Shown here in pieces: positions 26,934 through 39,357 of a stretch of DNA of 64,000 bases. The notes under the pieces were generated by a model. It ran no database searches. It had not been told where the DNA came from and was given only the letters and a program-made list of their open reading frames with translations. Origin of the DNA: Branchiostoma floridae (taxonomy: Eukaryota > Chordata > Leptocardii > Amphioxiformes > Branchiostomatidae); contig NC_049990.1 of NCBI RefSeq assembly GCF_000003815.2, forward strand, positions 12,295,712 through 12,359,711. The letters run 5' to 3'. Within the stretch, counting starts at the first letter, position 1, and every line of letters starts with the position of its first letter. A program made the translations under genes and the position numbers.

Positions 26934-27140
26934 AAAAGTGCGGTACACCGAGAAAAGTACGTTGTACCGAGAAAAGTACGGTACACCTAGAAAAGTACGA
27001 TACACCCAGAAAAGTACGATACACCTAGAAAAGTACGATACACCTAGAAAAGTAAGATACACCTGGAAAAATACCATACACCTAGAAAAGTACAATACAC
27101 CTGGAAAAAATACCATACACCTAGAAAAGTACCATACAAA
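26931..27140. repeat. 19-bp minisatellite starting on the stop codon
   Basis: About 11 tandem copies of a 19-bp unit, consensus TAGAAAAGTACGATACACC. The first unit starts with the TAG stop of the kringle gene, so the array is the beginning of its 3' UTR. Early units differ (GAGAAAAGTACGTTGTACC) and later ones carry AATACCATACACC. Confidence 0.9.
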
Positions 27141-29084
27141 CGAGAATTTTTTTTTTTTTTCAAATAAGTCCAAAACGTTTCCACCGCCTTTTGGTCTTTT
27201 GATCTATATTATGCAGATCGTTTTGTTAGCAAATATCTATACCATAAGCTGGTGGCAATTCCCTTTATAATCAAGTTTATTATCAAAATGTGTGTACCTA
27301 CCTCCGTTCACAGGGTGCTATGTTATGATGAGAGTTGCTTTTGTGAAGTTAAGTTAAATGTTCACATTTTTTTCTATTTTTATCAAACTAAAAATGCCCT
27401 TTGCTACAAAACACATGTAATTCTAGGGTTAATGCTTATTTTCAACAACCTATGAGGAGAACGCAAATAACACATAGAGCCAAAGAGTTATCCGGCTCTT
27501 TTTGGTAACAGCATAGATGTACAATTTTCTGCAAACGTACACTTTCAATTGGATACGTACAGAATTCCTATGAATATTTCCTATGTTCCGTTGTTGTTTA
27601 ATTGTTGTATCAATGATATCTAATCTAGACTTTCAAATGCATAGGCATTAGGTAGTAGCCACAGGCTTGTAGGGTAGCCCTTAACAGTATGTTCTTCATA
27701 TAGTTATAATCAGTGAACAGATAACTTAAGTCAAGCTTTAGTTCAAATAAAATGAAACCAAGTTATCTATAATCAAATTCTAATCTAACAGAACATTTAA
27801 GAGCAAGTTTACAGAAGAAAATATTATGCATGTCTCAGTTTTTTAGACTAAATGTTAGTTTCATTTTTTTCATTTTTTACCCTTTTGTTTGTAGGTGACT
27901 TGTTAGCTCTATCTTATTGATATATTATCAAATATATTCAATGTAACATTTGACTGGAAATTCAGGTTGATTTCAATATGTTCAATCACAGTTAATATAT
28001 TCAGGAAATTTGGCTTATGCACATGGAATATATTAAGCAAAGTTAAATCATAAATATTACCACCGTCCCAGCGATTACAGTGACGCAAAATTGTACAATG
28101 TAGGGCACATTTTAGTACATCTTTGTATACTCGACAAATCAAAAGCATCATGCAGGTAACATTGATGATTACATACCAGATAGTCAAAATCGTTGCAACT
28201 TCCATATCATACTCTGAAATTAATGCAACCAAATAGCTGACATGTAGGCAGAAATCATCTCTGAATGTATTTTATGGTTGTTCTCTACCTCTTTCTTTAT
28301 TGCTTGGTATCGTTGTGATTTTAATATATTATTAAAACGGTTATGCTTACATCTTGTCTACTGTTTTCCTGTGGTTTTGCTTGAAGTTTTGTTCATCTAA
28401 GAAACTGCGTTTCTGTTACGAAGAGCGGTTTTCCTATACTGGATTGTGACCTGAAACAGCGACATCTACCGGCTGCTACAAGCAACACAAACAGAAACAA
28501 GGTGTTATACGGTTGATGACAGCTTCCCGGCTATATCATCTCCCCCTAGCGACCCTTCTCTTGCAACTACATGTACCACGGTCGAAAGGCTGCATTTGAG
28601 TAAGGTGTTGTTATCCATCGTGTTGGGTAGTTATACCTGGTGAGGCCAGATAAATCTGCATCTATAAATTATAGAATTATAGCTAGTGCCTCTGAATCAT
28701 ACCCATACACACAATACAAGTATTCCTAATTAAAGTCTTTGAAACTGGAATTAAATGAAAACTAAAAATGACCCAACACTTCAATCAATGGTCTATCCGA
28801 AATTCTTTTAATGACAAAACAAACGTCGAGGAAACAATACAACAATGTCAACGACTTTCTCATCCGTCTCTAATGTACACCAAGGAGGTTAAAGACCTCC
28901 TTGTGTACACAAAACTACTACTACGTTATATATGTACTAAACTGATGAATATTTATCAAAATATTAATATATTAATGCGCTCTACAAGATTAAATGCCGA
29001 CCCCGAGTTATTCAAAGGGAGGTAGACTTATTTCCTTCATACAAGGAATGTGGTACCATATGCTCTATGCATATGTAAGTAGTG
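27141..29084. other. Intergenic region
   Basis: No supportable gene. AT-rich, with a hairpin at 28875-28908. An AATAAA at 27748 is too distant to assign. This stretch separates the + strand kringle cluster from the - strand gene C. Confidence 0.5.
28875..28908. repeat. Perfect-core hairpin CAAGGAGGT / ACCTCCTTG
   Basis: GTACACCAAGGAGGT, a five-base loop (TAAAG), then ACCTCCTTGTGTAC. It is a 14-15 bp stem with one unpaired base and contains the recurring word CAAGGAGGTTA. Confidence 0.75.
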
Positions 29085-30041
29085 CTAGTGAGTAGAGCCT
29101 TTCAATTTCGTGACTATATCATCCAGCCTAAGCCGCTTTTTCGGCGGAAGTCTCACAGACGCAGCGCCGCCATTTTGTTTCGAGTCACCTGTGATGTCGT
29201 TTTGGCGTTTTTGAGAGATAGCATGTTGTTGTTGAGTCTTCTTTATGCGCGATGAAGAATCATTGGACAGATGATTTCGAGAAGCACTGGTGCTTTTTTC
29301 ATGCCGCAGTTTTTCGACATCTCTTCTCTCTTGAGTGACATGAGGTTGTCGCCTTGCTCTGCTGACTTTCTTGTCCACATATGCCGCGTGCCGGTCCTCA
29401 TTTTTCCGACTCACCGTGGAACATTCGGTCTTGGTGTCTGCATTCTTCAGTGGCCATGTATGTTGAAAACGTTCCTGCGCCTTACATAGCGCGTGCAGCG
29501 CTCCTGTATTGGGTTGCCATGGCTGGTCGTCATGGTTATAGACGTAAGCTGTTGAAGGTTTTTCTTCATTCTGGCTATGGTAAGGCTTGAATGGCGGGGA
29601 CCCATAGAAAACATTTCGGGATGTTTCGTTCGTGGTTTCCCTCTTAACATGATGGATAGAATTTTTACTGACGTCAAAGCCCCAGCTGCTTGCACTATGC
29701 GCGAAGAAAGCAAATTTCCCTTTCAATGTAGCCTCTTGGTTTGTATCGTAGACGGGCTCTCGCTTTGTACCGGCAGCCATTCTGTCAAACTCCTCCACCG
29801 TTATGGACCTGGTCTCCACGATGGTCGGTAACACTTCGGGTTGTCTCCATAGGTCGAAATCTGCACTGTTGCCGTTGGCACTGACATCAGAACGCGCCAT
29901 GGGGAAGCACTGCGGTGAGGAAGTAATCTGCTGCCAACTCACGTTATTCTCGCGAAAGTGCTCGATGATGTATCTCGAGTAAGATGGCAGCTTTGGTTGG
30001 CCATCAGGGCCGAACTTATTAGACAGCCTATGAGCAAACAT
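29085..30041 (-). CDS. Gene C: unknown single-exon nuclear-type protein (family member 1)
   Basis: A 318-aa ORF with no recognised catalytic domain. It belongs with the genes at 42518, 46709, 52831 and 58058 because it shares PTIVETRSITVEEFDRM (about residues 72-88) and the C-terminal KKRLRLDDIVTKL block (about 301-313). The middle is hydrophilic, rich in Ser, Lys, Arg, His and Gln, and looks disordered. Unlike the others it shows no PxDLS/T motif and no obvious coiled coil. The basic KKRLR run could be a nuclear localisation signal. Start is uncertain: Met48 (MARSDVSANG) is closer to the conserved block. Function unknown; a nuclear adaptor is only a guess from its relatives. Confidence 0.72.
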   Translation of the reverse strand: MFAHRLSNKFGPDGQPKLPSYSRYIIEHFRENNVSWQQITSSPQCFPMARSDVSANGNSADFDLWRQPEVLPTIVETRSITVEEFDRMAAGTKREPVYDTNQEATLKGKFAFFAHSASSWGFDVSKNSIHHVKRETTNETSRNVFYGSPPFKPYHSQNEEKPSTAYVYNHDDQPWQPNTGALHALCKAQERFQHTWPLKNADTKTECSTVSRKNEDRHAAYVDKKVSRARRQPHVTQERRDVEKLRHEKSTSASRNHLSNDSSSRIKKTQQQHAISQKRQNDITGDSKQNGGAASVRLPPKKRLRLDDIVTKLKGSTH

Positions 30042-33000
30042 GATGTGCAGACAATCGCCTGGGTGTTTTGGAAGTCAGACTGCCGGAAGAAGATGTCAAT
30101 CACAGCAACTAGAGGTCAAAGGTGTAGCTGATGCAGTGGTAAAATGAAGTTCTACCAACCCATCAAGGTCCGTCTGAAAGACATTCAAGTAGTTCCAATC
30201 AGTTATTGTGTTGCTTGGAAGGTATGCAGTGACGCAGGTCTGTAATAACACGTGCACCCTGTCGTGCTCTAACGGCCGAATTCTAGTTACTCATTATTAT
30301 CCGTCCATTTGCTTTGATAATTACGTTCATGTCAGTCACTAATTGCAGCTTCAACAGGAAGACAGAGCAGGAAATGGAAAAATAAAGCGGAAGAAAGATA
30401 CGTCACAGGCCACGTCATGGGCGTTGTATGGAATTCCGTATCAGTGGGCGTTGTAACATTCATTATGTACATGTACTTCTTTCTTGATCAGTTTAATCAT
30501 AATTAAGCGTCACTGATGGCGAATGATTTTAGTAGGATTCACTGGATAACATTTCAAAATGATGAAAAAAATTAAAGAAGCATTTTACTCGTTGCGTGAG
30601 ACCTGCCCATTGTTCTAATCCATGGTCTTGCTAGACTTACGATGTCTGGCAGGTGTTGGAAATGGAAGGCATCTGGAGGCATGCAGTGGCGTTACACGAA
30701 TATTAATTTAAAAAAAACGTTATAAAAATAAAGACCTCTGCGTGTGGCAGACCAACGTTTCAGATAAGAATTCTTTCATGTTAACTGATCCTCGTGGACT
30801 ATAGAGTAGGCTAAACAAGATTTTGTTTAATGCATTACATGTACTTTAAGTATAATGCAGTTTAAGTATGATGGACAAAAAGAAAGGAAACTCCTGGAAG
30901 TATTTGTCAGCGAACACCTGCACCATGATGAATAAAACATGGTGGAACTGCTTAGTCATGTTGAATCCAGTAGTTACCTTGTTTGCATGCCGAAGGTCAA
31001 TAACTGATTACAGCTGTGAACACTGACACATAGATCCGTTTGTATGCAGCATGTATCCAGAATATTATGTCACTTCTTTTAGGGATACTTGTAAAGGATA
31101 GTCAAGACATACCATTAGGTCTTCTCACGACAGACTCTCCCGCACACGGTCAGTCATATGCATGTTTCCAGGATGCCGGGATTCTGTAACCTTTGGCCTG
31201 CAATGGACAAGAACCGGTTTTAACTGACCTCCGGAGGCGTTTATGTAATAAGCTTCTAAGATGGAGACAACGCCTTGTTGATTGTTATGCAAATTATCAG
31301 GTACAAAGCTATCATGGCCATCGACGCTAATTGAAGGTTGCAGATGAAGACGACAACAATGTATAGAATTCACCATCACTTATTCCAATTAAAAATTAGT
31401 GTCTGCATGTGGGAATGAGCGCAATGTAGTAGAAGTCAGACTACATGTAAGTATAGTTATTATAATCACCTTCCAATTACATTTTGCTCATTAACCAAAT
31501 TAAAAAAAAAACACAAGAAGAAGTAGAATAGAAGATCAAAACATTTAAGTCACATTCCAGTGGAGCTACTTACCCAGGTTTACTTTTCACAGCGCTGTGG
31601 TACGTCATTGCGTAAATTCACATGGTCACATCGTGAAACACACAGAGAGACAAAGGTCAACACGGCATCGGTTGTTGACAAAAACAGGTTATGTAAGCTG
31701 TTACTTCAATATTTACTGTTCTAGTGATCGTTAGGCAAGTCGAGCTGTGCAAATTGTGATCATTCGTAACATACACGGCTTCCCTGGCACCAAAGAGTTT
31801 TAATCAAAACCCCCTTGCTGGAACAAGATATTCACGTTAAAATGCAAAACCTTTGTATCCCTCGGTAGTAAAGAAACTCAATTCTTCATTTTGTGCATAC
31901 GGACGCGTTATACACGTGATTTCCTTCCACAACATATATTATGTTACCAAATATGCGAATCGGGACTGATAGAAGTAATACTTTTCCGGAAAAAATCGTA
32001 TATGAATGCTTACATGTAGTTAATGGGAGGGGGGGGGGTCGTCAATTGACAATGAAAATTACTTACGCACCTGTACTGAACATCAATCATTCAGTACGTA
32101 ATGTAAATTAGCATCCAGTCCAGCTTTGTTAGCTTTTGTCCGCCCCTGACGGTCCCTGTGTAGCGGCCAGGCTATAACTATCCGTAAGTATAAGGACTAA
32201 TACTAAGCATGGTCTTCCCTATAAAGCCCCATTACAACTTTAATGTTCGCATAGAGGCTGAAACTCACCTTCTCATTTCCAAACGGTTCTCCATCTACTC
32301 ATCATGTAGTCTGGCCCTCTCACGTCTGACACGTGACTTTGGGGAAACGTGACGTCATGACCGGGTCAAAGGTGCCCGGAAGCCTGTACTGTTCGCCGTC
32401 CTGGTCAATGATTGGTTGACGGTTTCTAATGTGATTAACCCCCTTTATACCGTTTATAATGAAATCTTGTTCCATTAGATAAGAAAACTGCATGATTCGT
32501 AAGGAACGTTAACTCGGAGCAATACACCTTTCTCACGCGGCGGTCATGATAGATCGAAGACGAAGTCAATGAGGCAAATAGACAAAAATTATTTCTCAAA
32601 TCAGCTCCCATTTATTTTTCTTTCAAACCACAAATATTTTCACAATATAGGGTCGATGAGATAATAAATATCATAACTACTGTTATGTACCGAAAGATGT
32701 AGCAATACATCGTAGCGTAGACTGATACAATAGTCCCTTAAGATATGCAAAATAAAAACGTAATAATACAAATATTTGACGGCCATACAGCCATTCTCTT
32801 ATAGGTCGCTTTCCTAATTAGTACGCTATCATTGGTTGAACTGCAAATTATGATTGACAGTCTTTTGTTTGCCTCTTGAACTCGTTTTAGATCTATAATG
32901 GCCGCCGCGTGAGAAAAGTGCATTAGCGTTGTAATATTTGTATTTTCATAAATTATTTCAGTCCTCTTTGTTTGCTTGAACCTTATTTATTCATGAGAAG

Positions 33001-33405
33001 GTCAAATTTAAATCGGCCTGCTTGCCGCTTTTCTTTTCTTTTTGTGTCATGGAAGCATCTTTGGTAACACCATCTCCAATAGAAGGAGAGCCACACGTGC
33101 AAAATGAATAATTCATTTTCTGTATTACCCAAATACAGATGTTTTGTATTTCATCGCGAAAGTCTGTACACATTGATTAACGTTTTCCAGCAAAGATTGG
33201 CATTTAATCAACGTAATGGATTGTCGATAATACGTGATAGTGTCGAATTACCCAGCAATGGATTTAATGTCATTTATCATTCCAGTCGCTAATGCGTCAC
33301 TTAGCGTTGAACACATGTGCTCCTGATCCCAGGTCGCAGCTGCGTTTTAGCCAAGGGTATTTAAATAATCTTCTCAACACGTAGCCTTGGCAAAATTGGC
33401 CATGG

Positions 33406-33600
33406 ATAAAGGTGATATCTCACTGCCCTCGGGGCACCGGTGCAGCAATGCGGGGTTCAAAAGATTGCTTAACAAATTTCAGAGATAAAGAATGAAGTTT
33501 TTTTTACGTTTTGTGTATTTTGTTGTCTTCTAAGTCATAGATCTACTTTTACGTATTACGCAATATCTATCTAAATCATAAAATATGTGGCAATAAAAAC
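33406..33600. mobile_element. Partial MITE copy (GGGGCACCGGTGC family)
   Basis: Starts ATAAAGGTGATATCTCACT with GGGGCACCGGTGCAGCAATG, then an AGAGATAAAGAATGAA...TTTTGTGTATTTTGTTGTC body that matches the reverse complement of 39105-39357. The opposite terminal repeat is missing. Confidence 0.75.
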
Positions 33601-34080
33601 TATTGCCATGGCGACGGTTTTATTGTTTATGATTGTTGTTTTAGGTGTGTTGTAGTTGTATTCTATCCTTTCGTCTGACTGTAAGAATGAAGATTGTTTT
33701 ACGTGATAGATGTTTGCAGGGCATTGCTGTTAACAAGAAAGGCGATCTTTTGTGACGAGTGACCTATCATAAATGTTTCTCATTGATCATACAAATGAGG
33801 TCCTAATTTGCATGAAAGTTATCAGTTGATCATCTCCTCTACCTAAATGTGTTCAAAGTATGAAAGTCTTAGCAAAGAAAGCTGTTGTAGCATTTTCTCG
33901 TGAGATCCTAATTTGCATGACTTACGTCTGCATGTTCAACTTAACGTACATGTTGCTGCCAAATGTCACAAGAATGGAATTTTCGTCATTTAACACTATG
34001 ATGAAAATTTGTGATTGATCATGTAAATAATGTAACAATTTGCATAATTGATGTCTATCGATATTTCTCTCTTTTCTAGT

Positions 34081-35014
34081 TTAACCCTATTCAGACCGGG
34101 GCTGGGGGGGGGGGGCTTTTGAGGCCTGCGCCAACTTTGATGTCCTCCTATAACGCCAGAACGGCTTATGCTAGAGCCACAACATTTGGTGAGTTTCCCT
34201 AAAATAATGTTGGCAACAATTTGACAAATTTTCCATTTTTTCTTGTTGCCAGGCAGTTTTTCCAAAAATCGCTAATTTCGGTTCTAACAATGAATTTTTC
34301 ACGTTTATTTCCTATATTACTGCTGTTTTCTTACATAAATAAAATCTTATGTTATTCATAACATATTTCATAATTAGATGTGCATAAATTATGCTAATTT
34401 AATGACGTCATTAGCCAAAAATCCAAGATGGCGGACCGTATGGCCAGATCAAGAAAAACTAGCTTATCATCCCTTAGAATTTGTAACTACCTGGTATTTT
34501 TTCATCACAAAACATCTAGCGGAATGTATTTAGTCTATTTCCATTACCTTTCTGATTATTTGTTGAAAAAAAAAGTATTTTTGAAAATTCAAGGTGGTGG
34601 ATATAATATGGCGGATCTCAACTGGTATCTTAGATGTGAATGACGTCATTTTATGACGTCATTTTGACGTCCTGATGTTGCTATTGGCAACACAACTCGT
34701 AGCAAACATTATAATTCTGTTATCTGCACTTGCTGTTACATTTTTGTAGCACAAATTGAAGTTTTCTTAGAATAGCCTGTTTTCATGGGTCCGACCAATA
34801 CCATAAAATTGATGACGTCATAATTACATCAAATTACGTCATCGTTACATCAAACTTCCTATACTTGTCATATATTATGTCTATATCATTTTCTTAAAAT
34901 TTGGTGGCCATACAACACGTCGTTTGAGAGTTATAGGACTTAGAACGAAGTGGAGGGCCTCAAAAGCACCCCCCGTCCAGGGATGACAAAAAAGCCTGGT
35001 CTGAATAGGGTTAA
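34081..35014. mobile_element. piggyBac-like MITE, complete copy with TTAA ends
   Basis: Flanked by TTAA on both sides (34081-34084 and 35011-35014). Termini are inverted repeats: CCCTATTCAGACCGGGGCT on the left and the complement of CCCTATTCAGACCAGGCT on the right. TTAA target sites with ends starting CCC are the hallmark of piggyBac-type transposition. The interior (~926 bp) has repeated TGACGTCA words and no transposase, so it is non-autonomous. A second, left-truncated copy lies at 49135-49860. Confidence 0.82.
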
Positions 35015-35057
35015 CAGTTTAAGTGTCCTAGTATAATGAAATTAGTATCATGTGGCT

Positions 35058-35600
35058 TAATAAACTGTGCTAATCAATTATGCAAATTAGCCCCTGGTTT
35101 GCATTGATAGTCCTTATTTATGTAAGGCATCTCCGAAGTTATCTACTTATAACAAAAATCTTAATGATCCGTCAACCCCTTCCCGAGTTATTCCCTTCCA
35201 AAAGTGTGGTGTAATTACGCACGGGCGGACGAAATGCTGTGGAATTTCGGGAATTTTTACCAATCAGATATATACTTAACAGCAGTAAGCTTTATATTTA
35301 CCTCATTTTTATTTACATTTGGCATATTTTTTCGTGTTCTAACATGAAATACAGCGTACTTATAAACTGTCCTTATTGGTTATGCAAATTAGCCCCTGAT
35401 TTGCATGATTAGTATTTAATTATGTAAGGCATCTCTAGATCTGAAGCTATCTACATTTCAAATATCATGAAGATCCGTCAACCCATTCCCGAGTTATTCC
35501 CCTCTAAAGGGATGATGCAACTACGCAGGCGGGGAAAAATTCCTGACATGCCTGTGGGATTTTGGGAATTCTTGTCAAACGGACGCATACTATACTATTA
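35058..35600. repeat. Tandemly duplicated interspersed repeat
   Basis: Two direct copies, about 35075-35275 and 35380-35590, share TTATGCAAATTAGCCCCTG, TATGTAAGGCATCTC, ATCCGTCAACCC, TTCCCGAGTTATTCCC and a final GGGAATT block. Non-coding. Confidence 0.75.
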
Positions 35601-38186
35601 GGCTAGCCCCTGAGGTGTCGCCAAAAAATCGTAGAAAATAATACAACACTGCCGCAGTGAACGAATCAATAAGCGAGTTCTTGTACATTTGATGCTTCGA
35701 CGCCACAATGTTCCAACGCCAATATGCTCCCACATAGCACGTCCCGACAGCATGCCAGTATGTTAGGGTTGGTCCATATGGGTCTAACCTCGCTTTTGAG
35801 AATTAGCGACCTTGCCCCATTGACAATGTTCTTATACAGTTACTAGTAGTGTAATGGATACGTCTGTTAAATTTCAGCTGAGATAAACCTTCTTCTATTA
35901 TTTGAGGGTTACCCTGGACAGTTTACGACAAGGGTAAGTGGGGTGGGTAGACAATAGGTATTAGATAAACTACTAAGTAGCCCAATGACATATCCAAGGC
36001 GTCAGTTGTCGAGGCTATTCGTGGTACTGATTGCAATGAGGTCATTCCTAAAAGGCACGGTTTCCTCGAACTTGCTATGAACTTCCGGAAAATCGTGTGT
36101 GACTGCATACAAAGAATCAATCTATTGACTTTTGTGTTATTGAGTAAACATTCCCTAGAAATCTACCCCATACTAAAATCTACCGAAACAAGACACAGAA
36201 CTGCGTAGGAGTTCCCTTTAGTAAATGCACTTGGAGAGGAAATGCGGATAACGCACATGCACATGACAAAGGATTCTGACTGAACCGTGCTTCCTCTAGA
36301 AGCAGTGCCTGAGAAGGTTGCATTGTACTATACCGGTATACCGGGAACTGCCTGGGTACTGCATGATCTCTGCGAGTTTCTTTGCTGCGAGGACCCAGTT
36401 GTTACTGTGCGTGAACTTATCATGGTAAGAGTTTAGTAGTATCTAAATATTTTAAAACATCGCTATGTTACTGACATGTATAACGCATGATTCTTTAAGG
36501 GCTTATAGCATTGTTTATACAGCGCTTTTGTGACTCGCGGGTGTTTGGACTCAATGTGACCGCAATGGCCAGGTGGTCGCTATGCAAAGGTGGTCGCTTA
36601 TACGGTTGACTGTAGTTTCAAAAGTCTCATGTGCCTTTTTGATAACAGCGTAAATCATTGCCGGGAAATTCACATGGAAAGCCTATTTATTGCCCTTAAC
36701 ATTGACACGTTGTTCGCTCTGACTCATGGGTTGAGCATCATGGACACTTAATGTCAGTGAGTAGATCGCAAAAAGAAAAATGTCCGTTGTTTTCGATTGA
36801 TCAGCGTTATATGATTGGAAAGCTTCGTTGCCTATCTTGTATACGGTAAATACCCCATTTGTTTGCAACCAGTGAAGGTTTTCGGAAGCGAGCACCATGA
36901 CTGAAATGGGCGGATGGCCAAAAAGTGCTCAGATGCCCCTGCCAAAGTCATGAAAGTGAGAAATTTGTCACCGGGTTCATTTCTGTGAATATTTTGTGAA
37001 AATTATAAAACATTTCCTCGTATTTCATCCGGAAATAAATGGGTTTCAGCAGAACAGGAAGAGTCCTGGAGTTGACACACACATTTTTGGTACCTGCTGT
37101 TTCCCACTATCTCACCTGATTTTGATTCGCAAGTGGCCCGTGGACGAGGAAATGACCACATACACATGAACAATGATCTGAGTTGGCAAGCACATTGGTA
37201 GAAAACTTTACATAACATAGTTATGCCCCAAAATATTACTTTATGAACGTCCTTCGTACCTATGTACAGGTATGAAAAGTCTTAGTCTTTGTTAAAAGGT
37301 CTTATGTTGTTTCTATTATACAAGTATAGCCAACCGGTCTTTATAGGTTATTGACCGATAGGTCGAGTCTTGGCATCCAAAAGCGGCCCCAAGTTTAACT
37401 TTTCAGCCCTCCTTTCTCCAACATATCTTGTTATGGCGCACTCAATTGCTAGACAAACACACACATCAACCAGTGTAATAACTTTACTTCTACAACACTA
37501 GGAGGTGTGCTTGAATCAACAGCGAACATTGCATCATTCGTGTGTACATACGGGGCTTGTTGCTTGCAACGTCTGGGCAAACATTATGGGTAAGTAATAT
37601 TGTAAGTTGTGTTTTGGCTTCCTTTCAAAAAGCGTGACTGCACGACATTGTTATGTTTTCAAGTAAATCGCGGCTTCAAATGCGTCCTGTGTAGCTAGGG
37701 TTTGGGCCAAATTCCTGCACCGCTATCTAAATGTTATTTGTTTGTCGAAGTTATGTGTGCGTACAAGGGGTTAGGATTGGGGGTGAGAGGCTAAGCTCGC
37801 CAATAAGATTACTTGTCAAACTTTCAATAGTCCTTCTGCTACCCTCACGTACCTTACGACTCCATAAATTCTTTAAGACTTTCTTTCAAATCCTTACAGT
37901 GTCGTACAGCACACCGGAAGTGTACCAGTTTAATCGTGACATACATAAATCCCTTTGCCAAGCATGATGCAAGCCACACCGAAATTATGTTCATTTGTTA
38001 TGACATTGTTGTCAAGGCGTGAAAAAATTGCGCCGTGAGGCAAAATATCCATCTTCATTTAGCACCATGCCAAACAAAACATAGTGATTGGCAATGACGT
38101 CACCATGAGGTCAGTAACTTAACTGTCTCTCCCACTTCCGGCCTACCGGTCACCACAGCTTTTTGTCGGCCGGACGGTCATTTCAG

Positions 38187-38213
38187 TGAGGTTGGTAAAT
38201 ATAACCTCCTTGG
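38187..38213. repeat. CAAGGAGGTTA-type hairpin copy
   Basis: GAGGTT, nine bases, AACCTC forms a short stem; the right side extends to TAACCTCCTTG, the complement of CAAGGAGGTTA. Confidence 0.55.
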
Positions 38214-39104
38214 TCATTTTGAGAGTGTTCATAATATCATCATCCTCAGTCGCTCCCAGTCTACATCACCAGAAAGTCGTGGATTACTGGAAATTCGTGG
38301 GATGGCTAGTTCTTCGTCAGATTGGGTAAGCCTTGTCGAGGAAAACTTCCTTTCTTTGTCTAAAACCTTCTGGATGAAGCTTTAATGTTGAAAGCCTGTC
38401 GATGTGGGAAGAACTCGTTATAGAACGCAGATTTCGACTTCTGGCCCGGCTTTTATTTTACGGAGGTCGTCACAATTTTAAACGTTGACTAAGGTTTTCT
38501 AATTACCGGGAAAGGGAAAGATGTTCTAAGAAAGAAGCTAGGCCATGCCGTTGGTATAGGGTTACGGTATAGGTTCTATTTAGATACACAATCTTTATCA
38601 TCTTACGGCAACATTTCAAACACACAAAAAACATGCCAGTCAAACGACTAGTTGGGTGGAAGTATAGACAATAAGCTACGACACATTGTAATGTGCCAAC
38701 AAATGGCATGGTGGGGCGTCACTCGAAAATGACTCAACAGTTAAACTTCCAGTATGCAAACCTATATAGTTTCTTGTATCTAAGTGCCAACACCGAAGGC
38801 AAAACGCTGTATCATGCCGCGTGTATACAGTATATGGCGATTTTCTGGTTCAAATTTTCCCCTTAAACAAACTGACGAGGCCAGCACTATTCTCGTACTC
38901 ACATCACGAGCCTTCGATTTCCGTTCTTGGCCCCTTGTCACGAGCTGACTGCACGGTCGTGCGCCTGTCACACCAAGTGATCATCATGTACTTGTTAAAA
39001 ACAGTAGTCCCCCAGGAATGTTTGCAGTGTCAGTAGTGACAATACGAGAAGATGGGGAGAGATGATGAAATCCTTCCAGTAAAGGTTCCGGTAGTAGGTT
39101 GATT

Positions 39105-39357
39105 TTAAGATGGACTCTCACTGCACTTGGAGCACCGGTGCGGCACTGCGGGGTTCGTTCGCTGTGGCACTGTTTTGTCATTTTTTGCGATTTTTGATAA
39201 TTTAGATATTGCGTAATACGTGAAAGTATGACTAAGAAGACAACAAAATACACAAAACGGAAGAAAATTCGTTCTTTATCTCTGGAATTCTTTGAGTCAT
39301 CTACGAACCCCGCAGTGCCGCACCGGTGCCCCAATTTGAAGTGAGATATCACCTTTA
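39105..39357. mobile_element. MITE with ~50-bp terminal inverted repeats
   Basis: The left end (39106-39157, with GCACCGGTGCGGCACTGCGG) and right end (39304-39357, with CCGCAGTGCCGCACCGGTGC) are inverted repeats around a ~145-bp AT-rich core. The right end reads as the complement of TAAAGGTGATATCTCACT, as in the partial copy at 33406. No ORF. Confidence 0.82.

Noticed and set aside
26745-27173. 142-aa - strand ORF rich in Phe/Tyr/Ser over the end of the kringle gene
   Set aside because: It is the reverse of the 19-bp minisatellite plus the kringle exon; the repeat length of 19 alone explains the periodic sequence.
31125-31379. 84-aa - strand ORF
   Set aside because: No family block of the C/A/B genes, no repeat, no recognised motif; treated as random.
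38302-38327. Possible first exon MASSSSDW followed by GTAAGC
   Set aside because: Only eight residues, no promoter evidence and no downstream exon that I could join to it.
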